Shown piece after piece: positions 1 through 18,700 of a stretch of DNA of 64,000 nucleotides. The DNA is taken from NCBI GenBank assembly GCA_037013685.1, contig CM072919.1, positions 54,823,116-54,887,115 of the forward strand, in the 5' to 3' direction. Position 1 is the stretch's first letter, and the number at the start of each line of letters is the position of its first letter. The DNA is from Acridotheres tristis. Its lineage: Eukaryota > Chordata > Aves > Passeriformes > Sturnidae. The translations under genes were made by a program, and so were the position numbers. The notes beneath the pieces are model-generated. The model made no database searches. It was not told where the DNA came from and saw only the letters and a program-made list of their open reading frames with translations.

Positions 1-3000
1 TGATTCATCCTAGACTAAATGTGATATATTACACATTTACATGCTGATGTTGGGTCATGCTGTCTCAACAATATCAATATTTTTGACTTGTATGTGTTAA
101 TTCTTTAAAGACAATACAAAGACCACTGTCTTAGCACAGGTCAAAATATTTCTGTGATTATGGCTTGAAGGATTTAAGTCTTCAAATTCTGCGTATAGGA
201 TGCCTATAGGAATAGGCATGTTTGTCTAGGTCTCTAACATCTGTGCATAAATTTAAGGTACCACCTTTTTCACACATGGCCATTAAGGAATATAGTGACT
301 TCTACCTCTTATTTTCTAGCAAGATATTTGTTATTGGCTAAGACTAACAGGCAAGCCTTTCTTGGTGAGCTTTTAGCAGTTTTATTAACATGAACTCATA
401 AACGTCCTGCAAAGCCCATTTGAGCCATGTACAGTGAAGTCAGGAGATTCTTGATGTAGTACTACTTCAACTACTCTCCAGTAGGACTCTGCAGCGTGTT
501 ACAGAGAGAGGCATCCCAGAGGTCATGAAAGGCTTGTTATATGCCTTGAAACCCAGGTATTTTGGGTTGCTGAATTTAAAAGCTACAGACATGGTGAGAA
601 AAGGACAGTTTTCTGGGTAGCAGCCTCTCTGCCTTGTCGAATTAAAGCCTATTACAGATCAACCCTGCGACACATGATATGACATGGTAATATATGAGAT
701 GAAAAGAGCACCAGATTTAAGTTCAATCTTTCTGAGCTAGTATCAATGGTTATATATTTTATATCCCTTTAAAAGTTACTAATTCTTCAGTAAGTCTTAT
801 GCCTAGATATATGGAGATGGTTTCTTTTCTATTCATCTCTCCCTCAACAATTTTGGTTCTCTACTCCATAATGCTGCCATCTTCCTCCACTAAATTACTA
901 GCACACATGGATATTTTCAAAATTACTTAGTGCTTTTCCCCTTCCTGCAGTTAAATACAGCCTTTTTCTGAACAACTGTTTCCAAATGAAATATTGATTA
1001 TCAGATTTCCTTTGCTGCCTTGTTGTCTGTGATAATCAGGACAAATATTACTTCACTATAGTCTGATCACTTATGTCTATGACCTGTGATTAGGGCCCTC
1101 AATATGATACCAACACCTCTCCTCCACATGCCCTGTTATTATTTGGCACTGACCATGACTTTTAGGAGAGCTTTTCCACTGGCATTTTGAGAGCATATGT
1201 CATTATCCTGCCTTTAAACTTTCATATAATTTAGGAAACACATTTTCCAAGTAACAATGTTAATGATCTTCCTCAACTCCTATGCTGTTTCTGTGTAGCT
1301 AATGAACTTTCCTTTAGCAATGTATATTCTTTGATGTTTTTGAGGTCATGTCTTTCACCCTTTTTCAGAACTGAAAAGGTGCTTACTAAGCTCAGGGTCC
1401 ATCTCAGTGGTACAGGCCTTGGATCTGCTTCATCTCTCAATAGAAGTTCTTCAGTACAACTAAATCCAGGTTTACATTTATGTTTCCCATTACAGAATTA
1501 CAAAAGAACAACTGAAGAAAACAAGCTGATACTATTTTAGCATGCTAAAATACTGTTTCTCAGATGTTAAGTTTGTTTTTTGAAGGTCTCCTGTTTGATC
1601 CACGAAACATAACCAAATCCTAGAGTCCTTTGACTGCCACTCTTGAATCACTTTAGCTGACTCCTGATACAACTCAGCTATGTGGTTTTCATCACGGTTT
1701 GTCTTCAAAAATCTCACATGAAAGCATATGAGATCATATCTCTAGATATGTGAGCTGGAACAGCATTTTCTACAGTTCCTATCTTGGAATAATCTTTATG
1801 TGATTAATTTTCACTTCAGTAGTTTAGTCTAATAAAATATTTTGCTTGCTTGTAATCATTATTTGGCTTAGAATATTAATAATTCTATTAATAATAATTC
1901 TACAATATTTCATATATATGGACAGTAAACTGTGATAAATCTGAAGCAGATAAATTTTTACTTTCAATAGCTTGCAGGTTTGTTTTGGTTTTTTTCATGT
2001 CATATGTCTTCACTTTTGCTGCAGGTATATTGGCAGTTTCATCCTGCAATAAATTTATCAGCTTTCTTTTTTATTCCTAAGAAACTCTCTCTTCCCCAAA
2101 CTATATCCAAACACTCTCTTCTCCTAAATCTGTTCTTTTTCCCCTCCTTCAGAATTATGTACTGGGTTTGCTAGCTCAGATTAAATAATATGGGCTTCCC
2201 TAGCCATCTTTTCTCCACAAACTTATTGACTGTTCAAATTTTCCAGATACAGTAGACCAAATTTTTGGAGGTCCCCCACCATTTTTACAGTTGTTGGATC
2301 TTTCTCTAATTTTCATCTGTGATTCATCTGGTGGGAGGCACAGAAGCTGCTGCTCTTCAGCAGCATCTTTTGAATCATCACATCCTTGAGAATATCTGTC
2401 ACCACCAGATGGAGTAATCTTGGAGTTATGACTAATTTTCACTAATTACAAAAGCCTCGATTTTAACAGGATCAAAATCTTCTGTACAAATTAACACCCA
2501 GTTATGGTGTAGTGAAAAATAACGTTAAGAGAAAACAAAATTTACAGATGCAAAACAAGTAGTGCCTTGGCAAAACCTTGGCTCTGGGGATTCTTAACAA
2601 GGAAGACAATGTTAATCAATAAAGAAGGATAGATTAATTATTAACACAGTCTTACAGACACAAGATCAAAGAGAATAGTTAACTGAGGATATCCTAGGGA
2701 AGAACAAGTATAAAAGGCATCAAAATACAGGGTGAGATGGCAAGGTCAGTAGTATTCCTACTGCTGCCAGTAGGCTCCTCGGGTTCAGCTGTGGTGGTGA
2801 TTGGGACCATGGAGCAACAAGGCTTCTTCTCTGGCATCACTCTGCGAGCACGTGTAGCACGGATGAGAACTCCAGGCTCCTTCCCCCATAGATCTGCTCC
2901 TGCCCTCTGCTGTGCAGCACAGGTCCTGCAAACACCGCTTTGCCTTCTGTTGGAGCCAGGCATGCGCGTTCCCCGTGGCTGTGGGATTAGTTCCACTCAG

Positions 3001-3664
3001 AGTAAACTCAAACACATTGGCAAACTCGTGGGGGACTGGAATTGTAGGCTATGAATGATCTCTGGCTCAGAAATGCAAACTGAGGAAGATACATAGGGTT
3101 TACATACACTCAAAGGCAGCAGCAACTGTGTGAGTTAGGGCATGGGAGGTGTGTGTTTGGCTCTCAAAATAGGATTTGGAAAACACATAGACTGCCAATA
3201 CATAAAAACGGCATATTAAGGCCTCAGTGAGGGAAAATACGGCTACAGGGGAACATCTCTGAGGGATCCAGCAAGGGCACACAGGGGTTATCCTGTGACC
3301 AGCAACACGCAGCCACATGTGGGTAGCTTAGAAATTACCATAACATTACAGAGGAGGAAAAGCCACAGTGGAAAACACAAAAGCTAGAAGAAATAGAAAG
3401 AACAAGGACTGACACACAGGCAGTGGTAACAGGAAAAAACTCAGTAGTTTGGCTGGGCAGGGGCAGCTGAGGGTATCAGGGGTTGGTTCATTTAACGGGC
3501 ACCACCACAGAGCTCTGCAGTGGCCAGCTGGGAGGAAGGAGGCAAGTTTCTGGGGATAGCAGGGAGAAGCACAGCCATGGGCTTTCAGGGGGTGTCAGCA
3601 CTACACAGGTGAGAGAGAAACACAATGCTTATATGTTTTCTAGCATGAAAAATAATAAACATGT
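1..3664. other. Upstream intergenic sequence with no supportable gene
   Basis: AT-rich sequence in which I recognise no conserved exon, RNA gene or complete repeat. Short open frames occur on both strands. The most protein-like is on the minus strand at 2200-2442 (80 codons), but it has no recognised domain, splice context or neighbour support. Parts may be decayed repeat; nothing is assigned. Confidence 0.5.
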
Positions 3665-4172
3665 AATTAGTGAGGCCACATCTGGAGCACCATGTCCAGT
3701 TCTGGACTCCTCAGTACAAGAAAGACAAGGAACTACTGGAGAGGGTCCAGCCACACAAATAAAATTGCTGGGGCATCTCTCTTATGGGAGATTGTGGGAG
3801 CTGGGCCTGTTTAGTCTAGAGAAGACTAAGAAGAGATCTTGTCAATACACATAAATATCTCAAAGGCAGGTATCAAGAGGATGGTGCGAGACTCTTTTCA
3901 GTTGTGCACAGCGACAGGATGAGGAGCAATGGCCATAAATTAGAACACAAGAAATTCCATCTCAAAATGAGGGATAACTTCTTTATGTTGAGGGTGGCTG
4001 AGCACTGGAACAGGCTGCCCAAGGAGGCTGTGGAGTGTCTCTCTAGCCATTCAAAATCATGTGGATATGTTCCTGTGTCACCTACTCTGGTTGACATTGA
4101 CTTAGCAGGGGCATTGGGCTGGATGATCCCCAGCGGTCCCTTCCAACCCCAACGGTTCTGTGATTCCATGAT
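3665..4172 (+). mobile_element. CR1 LINE 3' fragment
   Basis: The sequence follows the avian CR1 tail in plus orientation. It begins with the block around 'gtgaggccacatctggagc', continues through the stretch about an encoded 'ggaacaggctgcccaaggagg', and ends at the usual 3' terminus near 'ttctgtgattccatgatg'. It is 5' truncated, as most CR1 copies are. Recognition is from memory of the family consensus, so the boundaries are approximate. Confidence 0.85.
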
Positions 4173-4364
4173 GCTAGACCATGGATGTCGTGCCTGTGGC
4201 AGGGAACTTCCATGGCAAGGCTGGAGGTAGGGCAGGTAAGAGAGCAGCAAAGTGAGTAAGGCATGGTAATGTGAGGCATGGTGAGGGGAGGCATGGCGAG
4301 TGCTGGGTCCTGCCCTTTGTCCACAGTAACCCCAGGCATCATCACAGGCTGGGGCAGAGTGGCT

Positions 4365-5062
4365 GCAAAGCTGCCCACAGGAACAGGACCTAGAGGTGCT
4401 GATCCAAACATAAGCCAGGGTGTGCACAGGTGGCCAAACAGGCCAATGGCATCCTGGCCTGTTCCAGCAATAGTGTGGCCAGCAGGAGCAGGGCAGGGAT
4501 TGTCCCTTTGTACTTGGCACTAGTGAGGCCACACATTCAGTGTTGTGTCCAGTCCTTGGCCCCTCACTAGAAGGAGGACGCTGAGGTGCTGGCAGAAGAC
4601 CAGAGGTGGCCAGCAAAGCTGGTGAAGGGTCTGGAACACAAGTCCTATGAGGAACAGGTGAGGGAACTGGGATTGTTTAGCCTGGAGTTGACTGAGGGGT
4701 GACCTTATCACTCTCTACAACTACCTGAAAGGAGGTTCACCAAGGGGAAGGTCGGCCACTGGTCAGCAGGATGAGGGGACATAGTCTTAAGCTGCACCAG
4801 GAGAACTTTAGGTATGACATCAAGAGGAATTTCTTCACAGGAGTGACAAGATATTGGAAGGGGCTCCCCAGGAAGATGCTAGAGTCACTATTCTTGCCCC
4901 AGGAAGATGCTAGAGTCACTATTCCTGAAGTTGTCAAAAGAAAGACTGGCCGTGCCACTGGGTGCCATGGTCTGGCTGAGACTGCCATGTTCGGTCACAC
5001 GGCGGACTCAATGACACCACAACTCTTTCCCAACCCAACGATCCCGGGATTCCGCGACCCGC
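4365..5062 (+). mobile_element. CR1 LINE 3' fragment abutting the BTF3 promoter
   Basis: A second plus-strand CR1 tail, with recognisable blocks such as 'ggccaatggcatcctggcct' and 'gtcctatgaggaacaggtga'. Its 3' terminus appears to be the diverged 'cccaacccaacgatcccggg attccg' stretch near 5030-5062. The element therefore merges directly into the GC-rich BTF3 promoter. Inside it a 31-bp segment is tandemly duplicated (4867-4928). Confidence 0.8.
4867..4928. repeat. 31-bp tandem duplication inside CR1
   Basis: Two adjacent, nearly identical copies of a segment containing 'ccaggaagatgctagagtca', period 31 bp, read directly from the sequence. This is a local duplication within the CR1 copy and has no obvious function. 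Confidence 0.8.
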
Positions 5063-5420
5063 CGGCCCCTCCCGCCCTGAGGGCGGTGGGGCGCCCCCTG
5101 CCGGGCCCGGCGCGGCGCACGCGCGGTCGAACGCGCAGCTCCTTCCTTCCGGCCGCCATCTCGCTGCGCCCGCGTGCGGATCCCGGCCCCGCGTCCTGCC
5201 CGCCGCCTCCAGCCGCGCTCCGCGCCCCTCCGCTCGCCGAGGTACGGCGGGGTCGGCGGGGGGCGGCCGGAGGGCAGCGTGACTGGGCCAGGGGCGGCGG
5301 GCGGCGGGCGGCGGGCGGCGGTGGTGGTTGGAGAAAGGGACGTCGGTTACGGACTGGGCCTGAAGGGAGGTTCGGCTGGGCTCGGCGGCTCTGCCCGCGA
5401 TCTGGGACCGTTCGCGGCCC
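5063..5420 (+). promoter_or_regulatory. BTF3 CpG-island promoter and non-coding first exon
   Basis: GC- and CpG-rich block immediately 5' of BTF3. It contains an ETS-like 'cttccgg' (5146-5152) overlapping a YY1-like 'gccgccatctc' (5152-5162). The pyrimidine-rich 'ctccttccttcc' just before it (5139-5150) is a plausible 5'-TOP transcription start, as expected for a translation-associated gene. A good splice donor (GAG/gtacgg) ends a likely untranslated exon 1 at 5241. There is no TATA box. The transcription start is inferred, not seen. Confidence 0.7.
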
Positions 5421-5475
5421 TGTGGCGGGGCGGGGCTCCCGTGTGCCGCGGAGGACGCGTGTAGGCGTGTGGTGA

Positions 5476-12460
<6,985 letters not shown>

Positions 12461-12477
12461 ACTGTGTCACCTCCTGA

Positions 12478-12483
12478 ATAAAA
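12478..12483 (+). terminator. BTF3 polyadenylation signal (proximal)
   Basis: AATAAA begins only 18 bases after the BTF3 stop codon, predicting a very short 3' UTR. A second AATAAA at 12755-12760, followed by a GT-rich stretch, could give a longer form. Which is used cannot be seen from sequence. Confidence 0.75.
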
Positions 12484-12760
12484 TTAAAACTTGAAAAAGC
12501 TACATGGAGCTGCTCTTTTCTATTGTGACTGCCTTGATTTTATTTTCTGATGAGATCTCAAGATCTGTGATGTTTGGAAACTCCTTGAATCTACAGCTCC
12601 TTAGTTACTGCTTGTACACAATATTATTTTTGTGGCCTGTTTGAACAAACCTATGCTTTGAAATAAGTCAGATTGCTAACAAATTTCTGCCTAGACACAT
12701 TTTTGAGTAACTTGTATACAAGCAAACACTCATCTTTAAGGAACTTTGGCATACAATAAA

Positions 12761-15700
12761 AATATAAAACAAAGTTTGTGGTGTGACTTTTTGTCAGAAA
12801 ATCAGGGACAAAAATATTAAACAACAAGCTCTAAATATTAAACAATCTTAAAAGGTTGTGCTTTTCTACAGAGCATCTTCCTTGTGCTGTGTTAAAAAGC
12901 TGGTTCCTGAAAAAAACTTCCTGTGCATAATGAAACCTTTTGGACTTAATTGGTGAATGTCTTGTATTGCACGTTGGAGCTAGGTAGGCAATAAGCCACT
13001 TTGTAACCTACTGAATATAAGAAATAGAACTGTATTTTAGCGACAGTTAGTAGTGGCTTAATATAACAAAACTTGAAAATCGAGGAAGAATTTTTACTTG
13101 CCAACTGCTTGCTGCTGTTCTTCATGGTCTTGGGGAGCTACATGTGAGTGTTAAAATTTTTATCTTCAGTGAGTGTTTATTAGGTATTTGCATTGCGTAA
13201 CTGTTTAATGGGTTGAACAATACAATTGTAATTTTATTATCTGAAACCGTGTGGGAGAATGAAGCACAGAAAGGGGGGAAAGCATTAATAGAATTTATAG
13301 TGGCTCTTAACTAAATCTGTATTTACCAGCTTCAGATCTATTAACTAATAATTTGAATGTTTCAGTCATCTGTTGTTTTTATTGCTTTTTGGGTTTTTTG
13401 TTGTGTTTCAGAGAAAAAGATAACTTTTTAGGGCACAAGAAAGACATTTTAAATTCCATTCTGACCTCTGTATAGATGGAGTTTCCAGAGCTTAGAGCTA
13501 AATGTCGTGTTTTTGAGTCATAGATACTAATGGTAGAACACTTGCATAACAAAAGGTAAGCTAGGACAGAAGAGCCTTCTAAGCTTGCTTCTAGAGCAGA
13601 AACTTCAAGAAGTGTAGATTCAGCGTGACTTGTCGAGGATAAAATTCAGCATAAGGTTTGCTATAGCCATAGAAAAGCTCTCCGTGTGCCTGGAAAAGGG
13701 TGGGTCTGCGTCTGACTTGCCAAGCATGTTTGTCATGGTGTACATTGGGAAATAGTGGAAGAACTTGTTCAAGTCCTAAAACTGCTGTGGTAGGAGGTAA
13801 GACAGAAGACTAATGTGAGCATGACATGGCTGAAGTCAGGTGCAAGAATTTTGAGTAACAATTTTAGAGCAGTTGTCTTGGTTTACGAGTACTTTTAACA
13901 ATAAATTGTGCATGTAGCATTGAATTACCTTAAAAAGTGCATTTATTGAATTGCAGCAATAAGGTACAAAACTTAGGCCTGTATGAATTTGACTTTTGAA
14001 ATGAGGATGGCAAATGTAGTTGCTCTGTATAAGGGAAAAAAAATCTGCAGAGTAGCTTGCCAGACCTCCTGTGTGCCATTGGATAAATAAATGACATGCT
14101 GGGTTTTTATCAATATGTTACCTGTTCTGTGATTCACATATGGTAGTCCACATAAATACTTGCTTTAAGCCATTGTAACCCTTACGAAATACTTTCTACT
14201 GGTTTCTGTCTTATGAGGTAACTTCAGGCCTTGCTTAGATGTTCTAGACAGTGTTAACCTTTTCCGCTCTAACAGACATATATTTGGTACTTAAAAAATA
14301 AGATCCTTACTAAAGCAGTGTCTTTGAAGTACAAAGCAAGGCTAATGTAGTGATAAACAGCCGTGTGACCTGCCTGTGGAAGTCTGTGCAAGGTATGTTC
14401 CCAGTACACTCCCAATCTGGAAATACTGGCATAATCTGCATCTTCAGACTCAGACTGAGGATAAAGGTATTAGCAAAATACATTCTTGACTATAGCGGAG
14501 TCTAAATGGAAGTAAAGTACTTATCTGGCAAGATTATAGTATTATTCGTGTTTAACTTAGTGTTCAATCCCGGACTCAATGGTGTGATTATTTTTCTCTT
14601 GGTAAGGAGTTTGGTTATGGTTTTCCTAATCTGTCATTAATTACTAGAAAATAACTGTGCTGATGTTTCTCATCAGGTTGAACTTCTGTGTAACCATACT
14701 GTAATTAGGCTATTACGAATTCATGTCTGTAGTTTTACTCAAGGAAAATGGCTTTCCATTCCAAGTTTCTAATGAGCTTTTTATTTTTAAAAGGCTAAGG
14801 GAATGTTCAGATTCTGTCACATTAAGATCTGAAATAGCTTAACTCAATGCAGTGGTGAGTTCTAGTGAGGTTTTTTCATAATGTTTGGAACGGATTTTTG
14901 GAAATACTTTCATAATTGGTAATCTTATGTTTTAAGGACTTTGCAATGTTATAAAATTAATATATTCTAATAGAAAAACCCAAACAATAACCCTTTTGGG
15001 AGATGGTAAAGCTGTGTGTTTTATTAACCTAGTGCTGTACATATGAAAAGCTTCTAACTGGTTTTGAAGCTCTTGAAGCCACCTTGCATTATTAATACAT
15101 GTTTGTTCTTTTGTTCTTGTTATTAAAGTCTTGTGAGTCTGTGGTTTTGTCTCTCAGGAAAAGTAACCATTGAGAATTTAATGTAATCTGTAGTGCACAT
15201 TAAACATACATGACAAAAGAAGAACATTTGGTTTAAAATGTGCACAGCTCAATACTTCAAATGGGAAATCAATGCTTGTGTATCTTATGTTGATTTGCCT
15301 GGAGTGTGGGGGAAGTTCAGTGTAGTTGCTACCTCTGAAATTTTGTGCTGATACTGTGTTTTGTGGGTGAAACATCATAAAATTTATTTTTCCTCGAGTT
15401 GTCTACTGTATGTGCTGAAAACCTAAGTATGTAATGATAGAGTTGGAATAACAAGCTATCTCTCTCCTTTACATATGGGAACAACTTAGTAAACTGGAGA
15501 GTTAATATTCAACATATATATAGGGAAGTTCATGTTGATGATGACTAGATTACAGTCTTAAGTAACTGGCAAGATGGTGGTATATGTAAAGAGGAGACAT
15601 TTCTAGGCTATGTATTTTAAAAAATAAGTACTCGACATGTCTTGCACTTAACTAATACATGCAGTGTGGCTTCTAATTTTTCTGAGCTATTCTTTCTTCG

Positions 15701-18700
15701 TTTTCTATCATTTAAGCCACATCAGTGAGAGTTGCTGAAAATGTTTTCTACTGGATATGATAGTTGTAGGATCCTGACCAGTAACAGAGATTGGATTCTG
15801 AGAGGAAGTTTTATTATACAAAAAATGGAGCTTATGGTGCAGCTGAGCCAAACTTATTTAACTCAGGTGAACTGATGCAGCATGAGGAGTACCACAGTTA
15901 GTTTGACTGTGAGTTGAACTCAGTAGCTTTAAAGATGGACGAAGAGTGGATGTATATAGAAGCTCTGAGAGTAAGGAATATAAATATTTGTGTATTCTAA
16001 TTGATTTTAAGCTGTGGTTTCTTGGTAACATGGTACCTACAGTCTCATCATAAAAGTTTTAACTGCTCTGTCTTCATGCATTATAATATAATGTTACTAA
16101 AGGAAGACATTTTATGTCATACTGTTACTGTACCATCTTCCTGTAATCTGGATTTTTTTTGTAAGAGATTTAACAGATGTAACTTACATAACCTTTACAT
16201 TGCACCTAAGGTATCCTGGCAGTGAAAAATAAAGCCATTCTAACCATGTTTGTGTAATGCAGGGATTAATAATACTTTAACAGATGAGTTACATCCCAAC
16301 ATTTTGCATTGCTAGTGAATCCAAACAAATTAGAACAATTGTTGACCACTTAGTTTGTAATTTTGTATAGGCGCTAATGATTATAGCCTATGTCTGTAAT
16401 ATCTTAGATGAGTGGAAGGCAGAATTCTAGGATATCTTGCTGCTATTCATATTGGTTGAAGGTGAGTTTGAGCATGCAAAAGCTTTTGGTTTTGATACCC
16501 AATAACCAGGATTTGCAACACTTCTCACACAGAGATTTGATGTGCACTGCAGGATACTGGCAGATAAACGTGGAAGTATCTGCTGCACTTGAGATCCTTA
16601 TTCTGCAATTCTGTTGGGCAGTGCTTTTTTTTTTTTCTAGGAAAATATAGTAATGGATTGTATCCTACTCCAGTTTTTTGGGACACACCTGAAGTTGAGT
16701 TAACAAGTCTTAACATTCTTATGTAAGTTGTACCTGAGTTAATAATGTCTATAAAGGCTTATACTAGAGTTTCAAAAATTTCAGCCCTGCGCACCTGATC
16801 AGTATCCTGCTTCACAACCGACATGTAATTTGTGGAAAGTGTTTGAACCTGCATGTTATCACTGAGTTTAAAATGATGGAGTAAGATTAGGCAAGGTTTA
16901 AAGTTGTTGAAAGTATCAACTGAAACAGGAGCTGTGGGTTTAAGCTGCAGGTCCAGGGACTGTGACTAGTCCTGCTATTCTTTCCAGTTATTTCCAGTAA
17001 CTGTGTCAGGCAAATGCAGATGTAACTCTGTATGACTGGACAGTCAGATCTCTCAACAGTAGCATCTTGTGAGCTGCTGTTTTGTAATAGATTTCTAATA
17101 ACTATGTAAGCAAGACTACTGCCACATTTAAGAACCTACTTAAGATGTAGGAGGGCTTCTTGTCCTCTCGTGCCTGTAAAAAGAAAGATAATAAGATGGT
17201 TGGGGATGCCAAAATCTATGCTTGTATGACATTGGTGCTTGACATGACATCTGTGGTGTTACATAGACACTGTCACCGGTAATTGCAGTAGAGTACAATG
17301 GTGTTAAAATGGTATGAGATGGTGAATATCTTCGTTGTCTCTTCAGTATTGTTACCTCTGCAGAACTAGGAGGAATTAAAAGTGATAATGCTTCATTCGA
17401 GCTATGTAGGTGAGTAACATAGCTAAGATGCATGCTGAGTAGACTTCAGTGGTTAGAAGCTATTTTTATAATACTTACAATGAACAACTGCATCTTAAAA
17501 ACTTCAGCTGATTTCTGACATTGGCTTCACCTGTACAGGTCAGTCAATCCATTTTGTTGTGTTAGCATTGTGACATTCATCTGCCCCCACCAAGCAGGAA
17601 CCTTATGTAAATATAGGGTGAGGGTAATGTGAATGTAAGTGTTTGTAGGATTCAAACCTAAACGAAAAATAAGATTAAGTGAAAAAATTTAACAATTGTA
17701 TCAGCAGAGTGGCAGGTTTATTGATTTGTCCATGACAAGTTTTCATTCCAGGGACAATTGGTATTCAAAGCACCAGGGAGAAGTTAATTTGACAATTCAT
17801 TTTTTTGCCTCCCAGCTGCTTTGCACCAGTTAGTGTTAGCAATCAGTAGTTAGTACAGTTCTTTCTGGTTTAGGGAAGCTCCTAAACAGTGTGAAACCAG
17901 CATAGCCAGCAAGCTGGGGTTTGCCTTTAGCAAATGTTGGGGGCAACATTTGGATAAACAATTCCCATGTACATCTGCAACATTTCATGCTCCAGTAATT
18001 ACTACCCGGGGGTGATGATCTTTAAGATTTTTTTGGGGGGTTGGGGGTGTTTTTACTATGTAGAAGCTAGACTAGCTTAGAGGTCTAAGGATTCACTGAG
18101 TCATCATCTTCCACCAAATTCAAAATTCAGACTTGCTCTGTGATGTGACCTTGTGCACGTATACACTGGTGTTGAGGCTGACTTCTGTCAGGAATTGTAT
18201 TCTAGATGGATTGTCATTCTGCTCTATTGTGTCAGCCCCTGCATTTGTACAACACACCATTTACTTCATATTTGTTCCTCTTATTTTAGCATTGTCCTAC
18301 TTTATAAATTTGTACCTTGAAAACAGGTGATTATGTCAAAAACTGGTGGTTTTACTCCTAATTATGTCCCACCTTAGCAACTCTAGTTTCATCAGGATAT
18401 ACAGTATATTTGACAGACAAACTATGTAAACAGTCTGTAAACTGAATTGCAGTGGGGATGCAAGGCTTCTTAGGATGAACTGGTACTTTTTTTCTGGGAT
18501 GCTGTGGACCTTCTGGAAGCTTCTATATTGTGTGAACAGAAAATCATAACGCTTCTAAACAAAAGCCTTTTTGGAGACAATGGCAGTGTTGTTATGCCTG
18601 TGATTTTACCCTATATTTGGTATAAACATTATACCACAGTTGCAGAATAGATAAGCAAGCTATGGTTGTGATGCATTTTCAGAAACAATTGTGTTGAATC

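Noticed and set aside
3873..4616. 247-codon minus-strand frame
   Set aside because: It is antisense to CR1 tails and has no homology I recognise.
5174..5464. GTG-initiated frame as the BTF3a start
   Set aside because: After splicing at 5241/5563 it is out of frame with BTF3 and stops at once.
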